Below, piece by piece: positions 62,664 to 64,000 of a stretch of 64,000 bases of DNA. The position numbers and the translations under genes are program-made. The stretch covers positions 179,824,350 through 179,888,349 of the forward strand of contig CM062297.1 of assembly GCA_031216915.1 (NCBI GenBank). The letters are read 5' to 3'. The notes beneath the pieces are model-generated. The model saw only the letters and a program-made list of their open reading frames with translations. It was not told the origin of the DNA and did no database searches. The stretch comes from Pictodentalium vernedei. Taxonomy: Eukaryota; Mollusca; Scaphopoda; Dentaliida; Dentaliidae. Within the stretch, counting starts at the first letter, position 1, and each line of letters starts with the position of its first letter.

Positions 62664-62774
62664 GTAATTATAATAATTAAAGAATAGCAGAATCTACAAT
62701 GTTTCTCAGATACAAAAATTTTGTGCACAGTAAATCAATGTTTATCTTTTTATCGCCTCCTGCATATAATGTTC

Positions 62775-63696
62775 ATTTATAATCCGCAAAATTGAGAAAG
62801 CCTATGAGAAATAAATATGGGTAACACCACACCCATGCAGATTCCATTAAGGGTCGCACCAGTTGGTGAGCTTGTTTGCTCTGGGGAAGAAACAATTCCA
62901 ACTCCAAATTCCCATATTGACACACTGTTTTATTATATGCATCCTGTCTTATTACAACAGTGTGCCCAAATCATTACTAAACATATCTTACAAAATATAC
63001 ACTTTTTACAACCAGAGCAAAGGTAGGCGATTAAGCCGCGGAGGTGGAGGGGTGGCTGGCGGTGAAGAACTCAGTTTTCTTGGAGTGTTCTTTTTCCAAA
63101 TAAAATGGCGACTAGATGGAACGGAGCAGCGTCCTGCGATTTTGACCTCGTGAGTGATGAGGATTAGCCATCCGCAAGGAAACGACGACTAAAACAATGA
63201 ACTGATTGGTTAATCTTAAGTAGTTCGTGTCCGAATTCGGACTCTGTGTTGACCACTTGATATCGTTGCGCGAGCATTCAATCATGTGACCGACCAGAGT
63301 GCATTCGTTTATTTGACCGTTCACGTGCGCAACATGGGAAGTTTAACCCTGTTCCGAGTGGATCGCAGCTGAAGGTATTTATAATTAATTTTGCTTCTAT
63401 AAAGGTGGCTAAACCTAAGGTGTAGCCACTTATTTATAATCCGCAAAATTGAGAAAGCCTATGAGAAATAAATATGGGTAACACCACACCCATGCAGATT
63501 CCATTAAGGGTCGCACCAGTTGGTGAGCTTGTTTGCTCTGGGGAAGAAACAATTCCAACTCCAAATTCCCATATTGACACACTGTTTTATTATATGCATC
63601 CTGTCTTATTACAACAGTGTGCCCAAATCATTACTAAACATATCTTACAAAATATACACTTTTTACAACCAGAGCAAAGGTAGGCGATTAAGCCGC
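62775..63696 (+). repeat. 265-bp direct repeat, two identical copies 657 bp apart
   Basis: 62775-63039 and 63432-63696 show no difference on reading base by base. Both start ATTTATAATCCGCAAAATTG and end GGTAGGCGATTAAGCCGC. The 392 bp between them and the 300 bp after the second copy are richer in GC than the introns upstream. The two 69-codon ORFs inside the copies are identical to each other and have no recognised family. It may be the terminal part of an element that continues beyond the window, or a recent tandem duplication. Confidence 0.85.
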
Positions 63697-64000
63697 CACA
63701 GATGCCGACCCTGGAACAGTCCATGCCGAATAGGCACAGGCTGTTCCAGCGGAGGCATCCCGCCACCCGAACCGACGGTGTGACCGATCTGAGGGGGAGC
63801 TGCTGGGAGGTGTACCGACAGGGCAACAAAATGACCCCTCAGGGCATAACATCATGAACCAATCGCAGCATCGGCCGAATGGAGAAAAAGTATACCAAAT
63901 GATGTGGGATAGAAAACCATCATGAGCAGAAACTGGTACCAAACGCCGGCCCCGGCCGCCACTCCTCCACACTCAATAGCAACATTAATATAGAACAAGT
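63697..64000. other. GC-rich sequence at the right edge, unassigned
   Basis: GGAACAGTCC...GGCTGTTCC near 63711 and CCTCAGGGCATAAC occur here. Base composition differs from the introns to the left, which fits the interior of a mobile element cut by the window end. No clear coding frame. Confidence 0.4.

Larger units (their letters stand above)
60752..61735. mobile_element. P4 MITE split by the composite repeat
   Basis: 60752-60944 is the left part of P4 (CAGCCAATGTGGACTGGTTG, AATTAATGAAGCACCAGG stem, ATTAGTGTTTGGAAAC) and 61671-61735 the right part (GGAAATATTGCCCACC, AAAGTGACCAGTCC, GCTGTACTGTA). The insert is 60945-61670. Confidence 0.82.

Noticed and set aside
1573..62663. Naming the gene as ABCA12, ABCA13 or ABCA1
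   Set aside because: Only ectodomain exons are present. Without the ATPase or membrane domains a subfamily symbol cannot be supported.
62775..63696. LTR retrotransposon called from the identical direct repeats
   Set aside because: The 392-bp interval is too short for an internal region and has no primer-binding site or coding sequence that I can see; recorded as a direct repeat only.

Overview
This is eukaryotic genomic DNA, AT-rich and repeat-dense, from an animal. The spliced exons, the tRNA- and 5S-rRNA-headed SINEs, the DIRS, pogo and Tc1 elements and the great number of short foldback (MITE-like) transposons suggest a marine invertebrate. A hemichordate, amphioxus or mollusc would fit; I cannot fix the species from the sequence alone.

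The window lies inside one plus-strand gene. I find 15 coding exons between 1573 and 62663. Every junction has an AG acceptor and a GT donor, and the codon phase runs unbroken through all 15 (3381 nt, 1127 codons). Neither end of the gene is present. The encoded protein is helical, rich in N-glycosylation sequons, and carries a paired-cysteine motif five times. I infer that it is part of the first extracellular domain of an ABCA-type full transporter with an unusually long ectodomain; no membrane span or ATPase domain is in the window. The exons repeat as a four-exon cassette A-B-C-D, with phases 0/2, 2/1, 1/0 and 0/0. The cassette is present three times (1573-11462, 17914-35271, 38265-53583). 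A fourth, differently organised set follows: A4, one large 832-nt exon that appears to hold B-C-D-(A)-B-C material without introns, and a final D-type exon.

The introns are filled with mobile elements. 45502-52418 is a decayed DIRS-like tyrosine-recombinase retrotransposon. Its inverted terminal repeats are nearly identical and it has an exact internal complementary region; it sits inside an older foldback element. 19812-22480 is an internally deleted pogo/Tigger-like transposon nested in a TA-flanked MITE. 39685-40883 is an internally deleted Tc1/mariner element. 43380-43886 is a scrap of a LINE. SINEs occur with two kinds of Pol III head (5S rRNA or tRNA) on one shared body. At least six foldback families are flanked by TTAA, others by TA. 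22817-24720 is a tandem array with a repeated AAGATGGC core. At the right edge, 265 bp are duplicated without a mismatch 657 bp apart.

The gene and the elements do not form an operon or pathway. The biological story is a transporter ectodomain that grew by repeated duplication of a phase-symmetric exon cassette, inside introns heavily colonised by hairpin-forming transposons.
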